A DNA stretch of 64,000 nt from Pomacea canaliculata (taxonomy: Eukaryota; Mollusca; Gastropoda; Architaenioglossa; Ampullariidae). The position numbers and the translations under genes were made by a program. The notes below the pieces were generated by a model that did no database searches, was not told the origin of the DNA, and saw only the letters and a program-made list of their open reading frames with translations. The DNA lies in contig NC_037593.1 of NCBI RefSeq assembly GCF_003073045.1, positions 11,642,735 to 11,706,734 of the forward strand. The letters run 5' to 3'. Below, piece by piece: positions 36,721 to 49,599 of the stretch. Position 1 is the first letter of the stretch. Each line of letters opens with the position of its first letter.

Positions 36721-37594
36721 CAGACGGCTGGTCTTTAGAGAAAGTTTGTTTTGTACAATGTTCGATTTTACCATCAGGTGCACTAGACTGTAACCTTGTC
36801 CATAAAGACCGCCTTCTCAATATCAGAACCATATCTATCAAATAATGGCTTATAAAAACAACAAAGGTTTGTGAAAATGTAAAAAAAAGTTGGTCTAGGA
36901 AGAGTCTTAAAAGGCAGTTGATGTGCGTACTGTGATTTAGCTCCATCCCGGACTGAAGCTCTCCAGCACATTGACAATTTATTCTGAGTTGTGTTGTAAA
37001 GCAGGATATCGTGTAATGTGTTTGTGATGTGTTGTGTTAGCTTTTCAAAGCTCGACAGGTTCTGTGTGCCACGTTTGGTATACACTTTTGTTATACACAT
37101 TTCATTTGAAATTCTATTGCAGTACACATCTTTTAAATACAACATCTAACATTTTCATGATAATTTCCACACAATACAATATCAAAATCAATTCAAAGAT
37201 TTTATTATTGCTCGACAGTACCATTTTAGCAAATGCATTAAAGCGCAGGTTCACGGACAGACAGATTTTCCAAGAAAATCATGTTTCTGGCATTTTCTTC
37301 CCACGGTGTACAGTTGCGACAGAAGCTTTGCTTAGACAAATACTTGACATTCTCAGGACTTGTTTGAAGAGGACAATAACACAACATGCAAAGCATTTTT
37401 TTAAATGTCTACAAAGGTCAGCCTGATCTATACTCCCCTCCATCATGTCTGATGTCATTGAAAGGGCAGACCGTCAACTCGACCTGAATATTGTGATTGG
37501 TATTATAGACAGAGTGCACAGTGCGACCAGCGGGTTAGAGATAAAAAAAATCTAAATTTTATTGCCTTGTTGCTGTTGACAACAAACCGTCGTT

Positions 37595-37980
37595 TCACTG
37601 GACCTCGAGGTCGGCCTGACAAATAAAGGCCTTGGTCTCTCCGCATTTGTTGTCGTTTAGAAGCAAGACTTTATTGTACAAGACCTCAACACAGTCTTCG
37701 CTACTCAAATAATCGTCCGGCTGGCCTCTGGCCCAGAGGGTGAAATCGGTCCGCAAGGGGGAGCCATCCGTCCATAGGAAATGACCTTCGGTCACAATGT
37801 CATCTGCTCCAACCCACCAACGGCCGCTCGAGTTTAGCTGTTGTCCTGCACAAAGCAATATGGCTTCCATCTTTTATTCAGCCTTGGAGTAATTTCTTCC
37901 CAGTATTTAAGCCTCATGACCCAAACTTATCGACATCAGTTTTTAAGTGGGTTACAGGTAATTCTGATTGATTGATTGAC

Positions 37981-38037
<57 letters not shown>

Positions 38038-40020
38038 CTGCTGTTGCTGATTCTGCATAGTATAAAACAAAAATACAATAAATAAATATTTTCCAAAAGT
38101 TAAACAGCCATGTCGTAAATGTTTTTCAGTGACCAACTTTAACTTGGCAACAGTAGTCAAGATGTGTGCCACTTACCGTTAGTGTCCATCAGCGACAACA
38201 AGGCCAAGCCACCCTCCTCACTTGACTTCGGTTGAAAGAGATGAGCTCCATCATTTTCACAGCGCCTTCTAGCAGCCTGGTAGTCTAGACCGATTGTGTA
38301 CAACTTCAGACAATGCTTATGGTAAAGCACATAACCCTTCTCCACAGGACAGCCACCTGCACATAAAAACTGACTTTGTATCAGACGATCACTTTTAATG
38401 AGTAGAATGATACTTCAATTGAACTCTGAAGTTTCTTCTGTCAATGATAACCGTCTAATTCATAAAACAGAAGAGCAGCATACTCTGTTGTTACTTATAA
38501 CAATAGAAGTTATAAAGACGCAAAAGCAATCAATCCTCAAAAGTAAATCATCATTTGTCAATAAATAAGCCTTTTTTTTGGCTTCTGTAAACAGCACGAG
38601 CTTTTCTGTCAGGAAAGGAGGAGGAAGAACTTTTCTAGTACTCACATTATTATCTCTATTTTTGTATTTAGGGAAATGAAAACAGACAAATATTTCAATC
38701 AAAGACAAAATCTAATATACTGCAAAGAGAACTCGACTTTTTATACAACTCTAAAAGTCACACATGCTGAATATTTAATAGAAAACAGAAGGTAAAAACA
38801 ACCCAAAGTTGGTACTCGGAAGCTGTATTTTTATCCTTCTGGTGCGTGAAATTAGGAGAAAAGCAGCCTAATAAACTAACAAACAAGAATTTAAAACTAC
38901 TTTAAGCATACTCGCAGACACCTTAATGTCTATCGTCGTGTTGTTTAATGTAATATCTGCTACAATATGTATTGATATAAAAATTTCCCATTTTTTAATG
39001 GAAGTGTACCATAAGGTGGTTGCTCCGATATCCTTTTCCGAGCTGACATTTCTGAAAGTAGAGCTGCTTGAGTCTCGTTTGACGTGGTCACGTGAGTAGC
39101 TAAAGCGTTCTCAATGTCGGTCACTTTACTCCTCATCGTTGACATCTCACTACGAGTTTCTGTCTTCAGAACTGCCACATCTTCAGCGATGGCTGTCAAG
39201 TTGCTTATTAACTGACTACGATAGTCGCAATCTGTCAGCCTCGAGGCCGCCCACTTCGATATACCTATGTCTACCTGTAACATCCGTTCATCTACCTGGG
39301 ACATCCGGTTGTCAACCTGTGACATGCGGTCATCAACCTGTGACATTCGGTCATCAACCTTCGACATCCTGACGTCTACCTGTGACATTCGTTCATCTAC
39401 CTTCGGTATCCGGTCTTCCATTTGCTGTTGTTTCAATAACACATTCTTTAGCGTGTCATTTATGTTCATCGTCTCTTTCTCAAACTGATGGCGAAAGTCC
39501 TCGAAGACTTGATTAACCGTCGTCATCTCTTTTAGCCTTTGCAGTTGAAAATCACTGAGGGTGTTCTTCGTGGAATTAAGTTCGTCTTGGACTTCTTTTA
39601 GGATTCTACTGATATTCCACAAATCTGCAATCTTTTCCTCTGTTGCGACTAATCGACCAATCAAAGCATCAAGCTGGTCACACTTAGCTTGGCGATGAAC
39701 AAGGTGAGCCATTGCAGCCACACCACTTTCCCTGCAGTCGTGGGCTCTGCTGCTTCTCTCTAACTCCTCCACACGCTGAGCCAGGCTGGACAAATTCGCC
39801 AGAGATACACCCTCTTCCCTCGAGGTCTCCAGATCCTTGTTGTCTATCTGCACTTCGATCTGAGCCCATTTTCTGAGAGGAGACTGGTCGTCCTGTAGCT
39901 GGGGTCCTGGCAGTCAAGCTGACAACTGTAGAGGCCAGGTCTGGCGACCTTCACGGGCAGGTCCAGTGTAAAGTGGTTGTCGGTGAATCCTGTACTCGCC
40001 AGCAGCTGTCCCACGGGATC
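37595..40020 (-). pseudogene. 5'-truncated copy of the IgSF-coiled coil lectin (copy D)
   Basis: Three exons correspond to the last three of gene A: 40020-39010, 38356-38177 and 37845-37595. The exons for the signal peptide, IgSF1 and the first part of IgSF2 are absent. The first remaining exon has a 7-nt deletion near 39895, just after the second-Ig CQLDCQDPSY motif, and a later 3-nt insertion, so the Ig reading frame does not reach the coiled coil. From about 39853 the coiled coil is open again, with the seven VDxRMSx units. Both CTLD exons are intact, with QPD and LND. It is best called a pseudogene, unless its CTLD exons are spliced onto transcripts from gene E, which lies directly upstream. 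Confidence 0.82.
37964..38038. repeat. (TGAT)n microsatellite
   Basis: About 18 tandem tetranucleotides in the last intron of copy D. Gene A has only a T-rich run at the equivalent place (3718-3745), so the array expanded after duplication. Confidence 0.95.
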
Positions 40021-40219
40021 CTAGAAAAAAATAAGAAGTTTTACACTAAAGAGAAGTGGTCGCTCTACGATTCTTGTTGGATTCTAGAAGAAATAGAATT
40101 CTACAAATATTCGTTCGGACTTGTTAAATGTTTTCAAATTCTAAATTGTGATGCAGTAAGCAGCATCACGACTGTTACCATCATCATAATAAAGACCAAG
40201 ATCAATGTTCTTCCTGTTC

Positions 40220-40560
40220 TTTCCTCTGTTCCTTTAATGTTTTTGATCTGTAATTTATTTTGAAACTGTTTAATTGCATTTAGAACTCCTGCGAACTGTA
40301 GAAAGTTAGTGGTCAAGCTGTGGAATTTTAGCTGAAACTCCTTGTATGTGAGATAGTCACCATTTTCTTTAAGTAAATGTCTAACTTTGTAGATATCTTC
40401 TCGTAGCCAATCACTAAAGTAAATTGTGTGGTTGCCTATAACAATGTTTATGTTGTAGAAGAGACATTCTGCATTAAATTCATCAATAGTTGCGGGTGTA
40501 CATTTTACATGTAATCTTTTAAAATGTTTCAAAACATCATGCCAAAAAGGGTTGTGTATT
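40220..40560 (-). mobile_element. L1/Tx1-type LINE fragment (unit E)
   Basis: Third copy of the fragment seen at 8887-9290 and 19817-20760. It is joined directly to duplicated lectin intron sequence at about 40216. The frame is open for about 110 residues on the minus strand. Confidence 0.65.
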
Positions 40561-40694
40561 CTGTTAATTAATTAATGCATTCACAAATTCACTACCTAGA
40601 AAATGTAGTTTATCAAGTTCAGGATACAAGTATAGTGTAGATTCCTTTAATACTGCCTTCTTGTAGAAAAGTTTCTTTATTCATTGCAGATAGG

Positions 40695-40695
<1 letters not shown>

Positions 40696-40745
<50 letters not shown>

Positions 40746-40765
40746 GCTGCTGCTGCTGCTGCTGC

Positions 40766-40819
<54 letters not shown>
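40696..40819. repeat. (TTG)n with CTG block
   Basis: About 41 triplets, mostly TTG with an internal block of six to seven CTG. It holds the same position as the arrays at 9378 and 20924. Confidence 0.9.
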
Positions 40820-40820
<1 letters not shown>

Positions 40821-41805
40821 CACCGTGGGGAAGTGTTGTGTATGACTTTGTGAATGTAGGGATGGATGTTGTTCAGCATTTAAGGACGAGAAGTGACTCT
40901 AGTCATTATGGGTCATCAACAGTAATGTTCAATTTAACGATCCAGTGGTATACACGAACTACGGATGAATGATTTCTTGATGCCCGACATGGTAAGTTCT
41001 GCGAAGAGCATCTTAAAGTGAGGGATATGACAAGATTTAATGTTTATGTTGCTGTCTGCTTGTACCCTGCAATTCACAACGAGTCATTGTCTTGAAGGGG
41101 AGACCTATCACATCATCAAATCAGTGGATTATTGTGTCATTGCTGTCATCACCATATGTCGCTGTTCTCCGCTGAGACTGCTTGAGGACGACTGAAATGC
41201 TGCACAATTATTGGATTAACTTATTACTACTACATATTAATACTAATATTGCAGACGATAGTCGATTTTCTAGTCTATCAGAGACACTGCATTTCTCTAC
41301 TATGGTCCGGCCTGATGTATACCAAGTGTCTACAGAAACATGATCGTAGATTCCGTGTCTGTTTGTTTGTTTTTTTATATAGTACTGAGTTTACGAATTC
41401 ACATGCTAAAAATAAACCTGTAAATGTTCTCAAGTGTAAAATATGGTAAGGATTAACTTATCCATTAGTTACAAATTTGTCTGATCTGTCATTTGGTGTG
41501 CGATATTTGTATACAATATACGACATCTACCTGTGCCACCGTGACTGATATTTCTGTGACAAACATGATATTACTAACAACAGTCTCACATCTACTGGCT
41601 CGTCAGCTCTTACATTACAAGGAATAACATGACAATGGTGTGCTGAATGATTTTAATATTTTATTCTATTTCGTTATTTCGTCAAGTATTACCATACACA
41701 GCTCTCCCCCTTGTGCCAGGGTAAGAGCAAAAGAAAACTGAGAACAGCTGACTGAACATTACTAAGGTACAGAGTGGACAGCACACTATTCGTCCTTCAC
41801 TCTGT

Positions 41806-44800
41806 TCAGATGTCTACCTGACAAATATACTCCTGCTTCCGCGTGCAGGGAAGGTCGTTGAACACAATACCGTTCGAGACTACGACACAGTCCTCATTGT
41901 TACTGTTGTTCGGCTCGCCGGGGGCCCAAAGTCCGTTCTCTCTCAACAGAGGGCTGCGGTCGCTCCACAGGAACTGTCCCTCCACTTCAATGTCATTTAC
42001 TCCAATCCATAAACCATCCGGTGTATCGTAGAGCACTTTACCTGAGCACAAAGAATGATTTCCTTCTTTTAATGAATATTTCATCTAAATGTCTACCTTA
42101 CAATCTAATGATATCTACTGTTGATTTTAAGGAGGTCCCTGGTTTGAAAAGTGCTCTGTAATATTTTTAATGAATGAATACTTCATACGACGAAAACAGT
42201 CCAGTTTCAATGCTCTACCTGTGTGAAAAACGAGACATGAGACAAAGTGGAATCTTTACCACGAAGAAATAAGATCAGTGGTCGACAAAGCTGCGGATGG
42301 AAAAAAGGAAATGTTATAACTTTGAGATGATCGAAACCCTAAATTGTACACATTTTTAGGTGGTCATATATTCATTTAAATAAAATTCATTTAGATATCC
42401 AACTGATTTGCAAGTAACAACTCTCTTTTTATATATGTGTGTGTGAGAGAGAGACTAAGGCAGTTTCTTCCCGTTTTCTATCTAACTGAAACAATAAAAT
42501 GTGTGTGTCTATATATATTTTATAACTTGCTTTCGTCTGGACTAGTCAGAGTATTAATGTCCCTTATTTGTGTTTCATTAAGAAACACGAAAACTACAAT
42601 AACATGCTTTTTTCAAAATTACAATAATGTTTTGTGTTGGGTTTTTTTTTAAACGTTTATTTTCCATTAACACATTACACACTTAAACAATTCATACCCG
42701 TTGCAATATAACAAACATATATAATAATATGACAGACAGATGAGGTAATACATGTCAAAATATATGTATGTCTTATCACTGTTTAAATTCTAATTAATGA
42801 GTTGCATATAAGGTAGCCACTGCTTTACAATTTTTTCTTCTTTTATTTCCGATCGTGCACGAAAAATTAAAAATTTCAAGTTTATATCTATGCTGAAGTA
42901 TCCGAATGAATTGTTGCAACCATGGGATGGTCACAAACGTCATCCTACTCTAGACCCATATTAAATAAAATTATCTTTGTCCCCAGTATTCAATGCAGTA
43001 CTGTTATTTGAAGCCATTTCAATTTAATATATTTAACATTTGCCAATTTTCCGAAGATAATGTGACAATCAACATTTCTATTTAGTCTGTTATCCCGTTT
43101 GGACAGCAGTTAGGTACATGTGTATTGTCATAATAATGGGACCATTTTGTCCTAATACAATCTTGCATTTTTTTCTCTAGATTAAATTACACTAAGAGTT
43201 TTACTTTTATCATAGGCAAGCGATGATGGTTCACTTATATTCTGTCTGTCTGGATGTAGGTATTCCTTTATGGCCTGTATGCAACCATTCAAAGAGACAA
43301 AGTTAATGTTTACATCATATATACTTTTAACATCTTGGCGTGATAGGAAATTTCCTTTCATCTAGTAAGTGTTTAATTAAATATATCCATTTGTCTACCA
43401 AACCTCTACACAGAAATGGTTTATTCCCAATCTTAATTTTGTTGTTACAAAGGATGAGCTCTGATGTAATTTCTTCAATTTTTTCACATACAGCACTTTC
43501 TCCACGTATCTTGTACATTTTAAGAACATCCGTCCAGAAACTATTCACATTTACAAAAGAGGTTTTTTAGGTAAGTTGGCATTTTATGTGAAGACATATT
43601 TTTTTTCCATTTACGGTTTCTTTATGTTCCACAAACGTGATAGTGTTAAAGCATTCATACAAGTTCTAAGACCACGTATGTCATTCCCTACCATTATACA
43701 TGTTTTTCTCAATTTTTTTCTATCCAACACAAACTGAACTATACATTTCTGAATGTTATTAGTAATATGGTCTGGAGGGCTTTGCAGCAATCGCCACAAA
43801 TGTATTCATTTTTACAAGATTAACGACTTGAGTATTGCTGCACATCCTAATAGAGTTAACTGTCGTTGTAGCCAAATCTTGTACCCTGTTCTAATTTCGG
43901 CAAGGTTGATCCAAGCTTGTCATCATCTTATCAACTTGTTCTTGCCCTTTAGCATTATTTTTATGTTTGCAATTATGATAATCAACTTGAAAGTTTAAAA
44001 CACTATTTAAAACAATATTCCAGTCTTCTCCAATAACATTATTTTCTACCTTCTACATTCTTCTAACTGTGAATAAAATTTTGGATCTTATTTATTTGGT
44101 GTACACTACCAGCTAAAAGCTCTTTCTCTAATGTTTTTATCACTGCAATCATATAATTTCCTCCATTATCTTTGTCAAAAATGAGATCGACATGTTTGAC
44201 TGATGTTGTCTGCTGTCTCTCGCTTTCGTCTCCCTTTTCCTTCCAATTTTCCACTTTTCTGCCAGGACCTGCTCTAAAAACGTTTGCTAGTTTTTCTTTA
44301 AGTAAATAAATTCAGTTACTTTACACCAAGGTACATACCTATCCAACCTGTGCCATGACCATCGCTTACCCGCGAAATTACAATCATGTTTATATATGAA
44401 CGTATCTACCAGAAATCAATGGAAAATACTGGAAAATTGAACCGGAAACGCCAGAAGTGCGCGAGTCTTTTAAATGCGAATGTGGATACATAATTGATGA
44501 TGATTTAGTTTGTATATGATTTATGTAAAAAGCGCACTGAGCAAATTTCTGGAAAGGTGCGATACAAACCATATCATCGTCATCATCATCGTCATCATCT
44601 CAAGGTCAGAACGTACTTAATATTCGATTTACCATTTTTTCGTACTGAACCTCATTCGTAATGCAGATGACAGTAACATTTGTATCAGCTTACCCATCGT
44701 GTCCAACAAATAGACTAAAGCCGGGACATCCTGCACACGTGACTTCAAGTGAAAGAGATGAGCTCCATCAGTTTGACAGCGCATGGTGGCAGTCTGGTAG

Positions 44801-47694
44801 TCTTGCTTCACAGAGTACATCTTCAGACAACTATCGTTAAAAAGCACGTAATTTCTCTCTACAGGACAGCCACCTGCACAAACAAGTTTACATCGCAACA
44901 AGTTGTGTCAGGAACTGACCTTTACATTAGCGACCCTCGGCATTGTAAGTGCAAGTAGTGTGTACTGATGTAGTCACTGTCAGTCTTTGTCTGGATGTTG
45001 AATGATCACCGCACGACACGTAACAAGCATTGGCACTACGAGGACAATACACAGAGACAGGCTGATGTTGTATATGTTGTAAGTGTGTAAGGTTGGATGA
45101 TGGCTATAGCAGCACTGTAGCATTTGGAAATACGGAGAGCACGGGTGGTACTGGGACCGCTTTGAGACTGGCACGATTTTGTATATAATGTATTTTAATT
45201 TTAAGCCCCAGCTTTCCGGATGGAAGTTTTTTTTGGAAAATATCCTAAATGACCTACTGATAAATTCCTAGCTCTCAGGCGTGAACTCACCGTCACCTGT
45301 TTCTGAGATGACTTTACAGGTTGATAACATGGTCCACAAAAAGCAGTCCACGCTATTGGTGTATAGCCATCATCACGTAAAACGTTAGTGAAGCAATTCA
45401 GTGAAGTGTAACGTTTTAACAAGAATACAAGAATAACTCTAATCTCTCCTAGTCACTGGGAGAAGAGGCAAGGAATAAACTAAACAATTGTTGTTGACTA
45501 TACCAATAAAACTTATTATAAATAGTATCATCGTCCTTCTTCTGGTATATCACAATAATCAAAAAGCTTAAATTCGGACAGCTGCTGAAGTCGTAAAATA
45601 AATCTAAGAGAGTTGAAAAAGCAACACAACGATATTCCTGGCTTCTGGACATACGAGAGTGACAGTATTACTTGACGAAGTCTTGTAGGAATCTATTATA
45701 ACTTTAACATTTTCACGTACTTTCAACAAATTTCTTTGGAAGATATATAAATATAATATATAAAGCCTTGTTTACGGCTGAATGTTTAGTGCTTAACCAC
45801 TCTTCAGCACAGCATGGCCCTCCCCCACCTCCGCTTCCTTGGCCTTCTCTGGTAAACTTCGGAGTGATGGGCAGTGAGGCGAGGGAGAGAGTTTCTGATG
45901 ACAGGAAAGCAGAAGAGCAGACTTTCTGCTCCACAGTTGAGTGCAGTAACCGTCAGTAATCGTACATCAGGAAGAGACATAAACCTCTTTAAACATGCAT
46001 TATGTCTACTTTTGTCACTGTTAATGTAGGTTTACAGTACATCGTAAACACACATAAACCTCTTTAAACATGTATTATTTCTACTTTGGTCACGCTAAAG
46101 CAGGTTTACCGTAGGGAGCTCCAACCTCCGCTGAACGACGCGAACGGACATCCATGTCTTCCTTGGTAGCCGCGACTTCTTTGGGCAAGTCTTTACCAGT
46201 CACACCTAAGTAAACAGAATAACTTACTGTTAGCTGCTAAACAACTCTACATTGCAGATTTTCTTTTGCAACGTCTCTGTTTCTTCGTACCCATACTTAA
46301 GCTAATGTTGCATTTCGGTTCCTCTCAATTTCCATGGTTTTTGTTTATTGCAGATTTTTTTTAATGGTTGCATGTCATCCATTACATAGATGTTAGATTA
46401 ATGCATACTGCTCGTTCTTTGTTTCTATTTTGTAAAACTTAGTATGTGAATCTAAATGTTTATCGAATATTGTGTACAAACTGTAATATAGATTGTATCA
46501 AGATAGGCTAAGTGATATAGTGCTGTGAAATTAGACACGAGGTTTCATACTATTTATTTTATATAAATATATTTAAATATTTTTTGTTAAAAATAAACTT
46601 GTTACTGCTGCGATCAACAAGATTGAATTTGTAATTCTCTTTGATCCTTTACCTGCTCATGACAAATATTTTACATACTATGTTTTTATAACATATAATC
46701 ATACCTTTTACTTATTTTGTCATGTTCATTCTAGTTGTTGCCAAGGCAGCAACGCCAGTGATGCTTTTCTAATAAACTGATCATAAATGTTTTTTTAGCA
46801 AAAAAAAAAAGTGATAAGAAAAAGAACTTGCCCAAGGTGACAGTCACAACAAAGGTCACAGCTAGTCGTGTCACGAATGTCAGACGAGGTGATCGTGAGG
46901 TGGCCTGAGAAAAAATAATAAGTACACAGACGATGGTATTCGATTGAGTAGACTAATAAGTAAGACCCGAAAGACAAAACTAATCCCATTTTTTTATACA
47001 CTGATGGAGGATAAAATTTAAGGCCTCAGTATGAATGTGTAGAATATAAAACATGAATCGCAAACAAAAAGAATTTGCAAATAATAATCATAAAAAGTAA
47101 ATTCTGCTAGATTGTCACGACACCGCTAAGTGTCTCTCGCTCACTCCCTTTCGTCACACTTGCGGCGTTACACAAATACGCGTGCTTTCACACAGATAAA
47201 ATGATTTGCCTAAAGGAGTCTGCCTATTTTTAGTAAACAAAAAAAAATAAAGTATTGGCCCTTGAACTCACACAAATATTAGGACTTAAGCGTCTGACGA
47301 TTTAGCATCCATGTTAAACTTCTGAAAATGATCTTCACTCTTAATCAAACGTCCTGCTTCCAGTCCTGTCACGCTTACCTCTCCCTACCTATTCTCCCGT
47401 CCTCCCTAACTCCTCTCCCCTCTGTCGTCACACCTCTTTTTTTACATCATCGGCACACGCATTCCGAAAACTTTCGTCATTCACGCTCTTTCGTCCTTGC
47501 ACGTGCCCTTAGTCCTCTCTCTTCGACTAGGTCTGTGACATAGATACTATCGCTTGATTGTAACGGTTTGGTTAAGCTTTATTTCAATATTCTTAAAGGA
47601 TAGCGCGCCTCAGAAAAGTACCAAAGTTTATACAAAATTTTAAAACATAGTGTATAAATAATATAAATAATTAATCTACATAAACTCTTACCAT
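41806..47694 (-). CDS. short C-type lectin, mannose-type EPN (gene E)
   Basis: Coding exons: ATG at 47694-47692, then 46904-46832, 46205-46110, 44873-44694 and 42041-41806. They total 588 nt, giving 195 residues, with the same phases as B and a GC donor in intron 2 (TTGG|GCAAGT). The CTLD has six cysteines, LWIGVND, an EPN triplet in GEPNNSNNEDC and a VFND motif. In characterised CTLDs EPN goes with mannose, glucose or fucose binding and QPD with galactose, so this copy may have switched ligand. The other lectins here have QPD. The GEPN loop is one residue shorter than in mannose-binding protein. Downstream lies copy D. The coding sequence appears intact. Confidence 0.85.
43327..44280 (-). 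mobile_element. decayed L1/Tx1-type LINE in intron 4 of gene E
   Basis: Counterpart of 12370-13770 in gene B, shortened by an internal deletion near 43907, where sequence equal to about 12945 in B joins sequence equal to about 13345. Open pieces on the minus strand include NSFWTDVLKMYKI. It was inherited by duplication rather than inserted anew. Confidence 0.65.
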
Positions 47695-47757
47695 CTGAAG
47701 ACGTCTGTACTTCTCGCTGTGTTCACGGAGTTCGTAGAGGAGAGACCTCGGACTGTC

Positions 47758-47786
47758 TGAACACAGGGCGGCATCAGCAATACATA
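47758..47786 (-). promoter_or_regulatory. core promoter of gene E (variant TATA)
   Basis: The TCAGAC initiator (A at 47758) is conserved, but the TATA box reads TATGTA instead of TATATA (plus-strand tacata at 47781-47786). This is the only one of the five core promoters with this change. Confidence 0.55.
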
Positions 47787-47929
47787 CTCTCGTCCACACT
47801 CCCACCTGGCATCACGTGTAAATATTTTGTGAGAGAAGGCGGGCCAGTAACAACAGGTATCCACGTCACGAGAGGCGTGGTCTGACCTGAACACGTGCTG
47901 TCATCAATATTCTATTGTGTTCTTGGTAG

Positions 47930-48925
47930 TTCGAACAAAGTTCAAATCTTGTAAAAAAAATTACTTTTTTTATCAATGCACCGGAGTTAAAGTGCAAGGG
48001 ATGGAGGCGAAAATAAATGAGCTGGACTAGCGGGGACGAACGTGAGAAGTTGAACGGCTAATGACCCTCGTGAACTTGTGACGTCACTGCGAGAAGCAGC
48101 ATGGTGGCATCTCTGTCTCACCTTGGAGTAGCACACTTTTACTACCAAAACACATTTGTGACCTCACTTGTTCAGATCAGATTCAAATTACTTTTTGTTC
48201 TCTTCTTTTGAGCTGAGGCAGTAGTATAACGTATCCCGTCGTGAATCAGTCGTTTGGAACGGATCATACATAACAGAAAAGTCATCAGATACCAGATTTT
48301 GTTTAAATCGTTGTATAGGATAAAACTTTTGCAGTCATCCAGTCCCACAAAACAATGAGGCCAGGAATGATAAAAAGTTTATTGCTACAAGTAGAAAGTG
48401 AACAATGGAGTGTTTGAGAAAATTTAACGAAGAATATGTTATATGTTAACAAATTTCACTAAATATTTAAATCAGAGGCGTATATGCTACTGGCAGTCGC
48501 AAATGTAGGAGATAAAAATCAAGGAAAGATGATCTTTAAAGTTCAATTTCTCAGCTGCAGTAAAAAGAAATAAAACAAAGCGTTTGGATCCTCAACGCCT
48601 CAAGTAGTCTTCAGGTCTTCAAGCTTATTTTCAGGCTGACCTGACTAGCAGAAAAATATTTTCTATACATAACTTCATAAGTTCATTCCATGTAAATAAA
48701 AAATAGATTTTGAAATTCATTTAATTATGAAAAATGAAAAAGTCTCATAACCTATTATCCGTAGAAGTAATAATCATGAGTGTTCAGGGGAGATTACCCT
48801 AACTCCTGGCGGAAGTAGGAACCAAGTCAGTGGAGTCTACTCTATTAATAGGGAAACAGAAAGCACTTAATCTCGATACAAACATTTATTGTTTTAACAT
48901 TAGTCATTATTAATAATGTGTTAAG
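47930..48925. other. upstream region of gene E, otherwise gene-free
   Basis: The first 260 bp are similar to the upstream regions of F and G. They include TGACGTCA at 48079-48086, about 320 bp upstream of the start site. Beyond about 48190 I see no gene or recognisable repeat. Confidence 0.5.
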
Positions 48926-48928
48926 TTT

Positions 48929-49580
48929 ACCGTATGGAGGTCTGAAAGATTCAGATGGACGACGGCTTTATTCACATCTTTAGGAAAAACTTGGGTGTCC
49001 AAGATGTAACCAGTCGCCCATAAAAGACAGAGGAATGGAGACATGTATACAGACCAATCAAACCGACCTGTAAAGCCTATGTCTATGTCTGATGGTCAGT
49101 TTCCAACTAAACACGTATTGTAAATAAAATAATTTTCTACGGTAAGCAGTTTTATACTACTGGGCAGTTTGCGATTCCGGCTTCTTTTGTTAACACCTTG
49201 AAATTTCAGTGTAAAGCCTGAGATCATGTTCTTTTACTGAAATAAATAATAGGAAAAAAATGTCGCAAGGTAATAATCATGACAAGTGTCATTTATGTTG
49301 TGAAAGTTAAACCAGTTTATGGTGAAGTAGCCTGAATGACTATAGCAACCACGCATACAATGAACAAAAAAAATCAAATCTTCCCGATGTTGAGCCCACA
49401 GCCCTCACTGCTGTCACGTGGTGTGCACGAACTTCAGGAGCAGCTACGACTTCTGTTCAGCATGTGAGCAATATAGTTTTGCCTTCTAGCTTTTCTGTCA
49501 ATATTTTGTGACAGCTTGGGTAGCAATAACAAGTATGCAGGGTGGGAGAGGTGTGGTATGTCACAGACACGCCCTAGTGT
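48929..49580 (-). pseudogene. decayed 5' end of a further short lectin gene
   Basis: Three blocks appear in the right order and orientation. The first, at 48931-49020, resembles the linker exon; it reads ATGY then FPKDV, compare VTGK and LPKEV in gene B, and ends in CATACG|GTAAAC like the other linker donors. The second, near 49265-49320, resembles the hydrophobic exon but has stops in frame. The third, near 49400-49580, resembles exon 1 plus the upstream block (aatattttgtgacag, then gaggtgtggt and cacgccct). No CTLD exons follow on the left. It is a relic and not expected to be functional. Confidence 0.5.
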
Positions 49581-49599
49581 TTACAGCTGGAGCAAAGAC

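Larger units (their letters stand above)
31805..40215. repeat. segmental duplication, copy 2 (copy D side)
   Basis: Counterpart of 1326-6113. Apart from the RTE LINE (32188-35424), a ~520-bp insertion (36243-36762) and small indels, the two copies are alike by eye. It stops inside the intron upstream of the coiled-coil exon and joins LINE sequence at about 40216. Confidence 0.85.
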
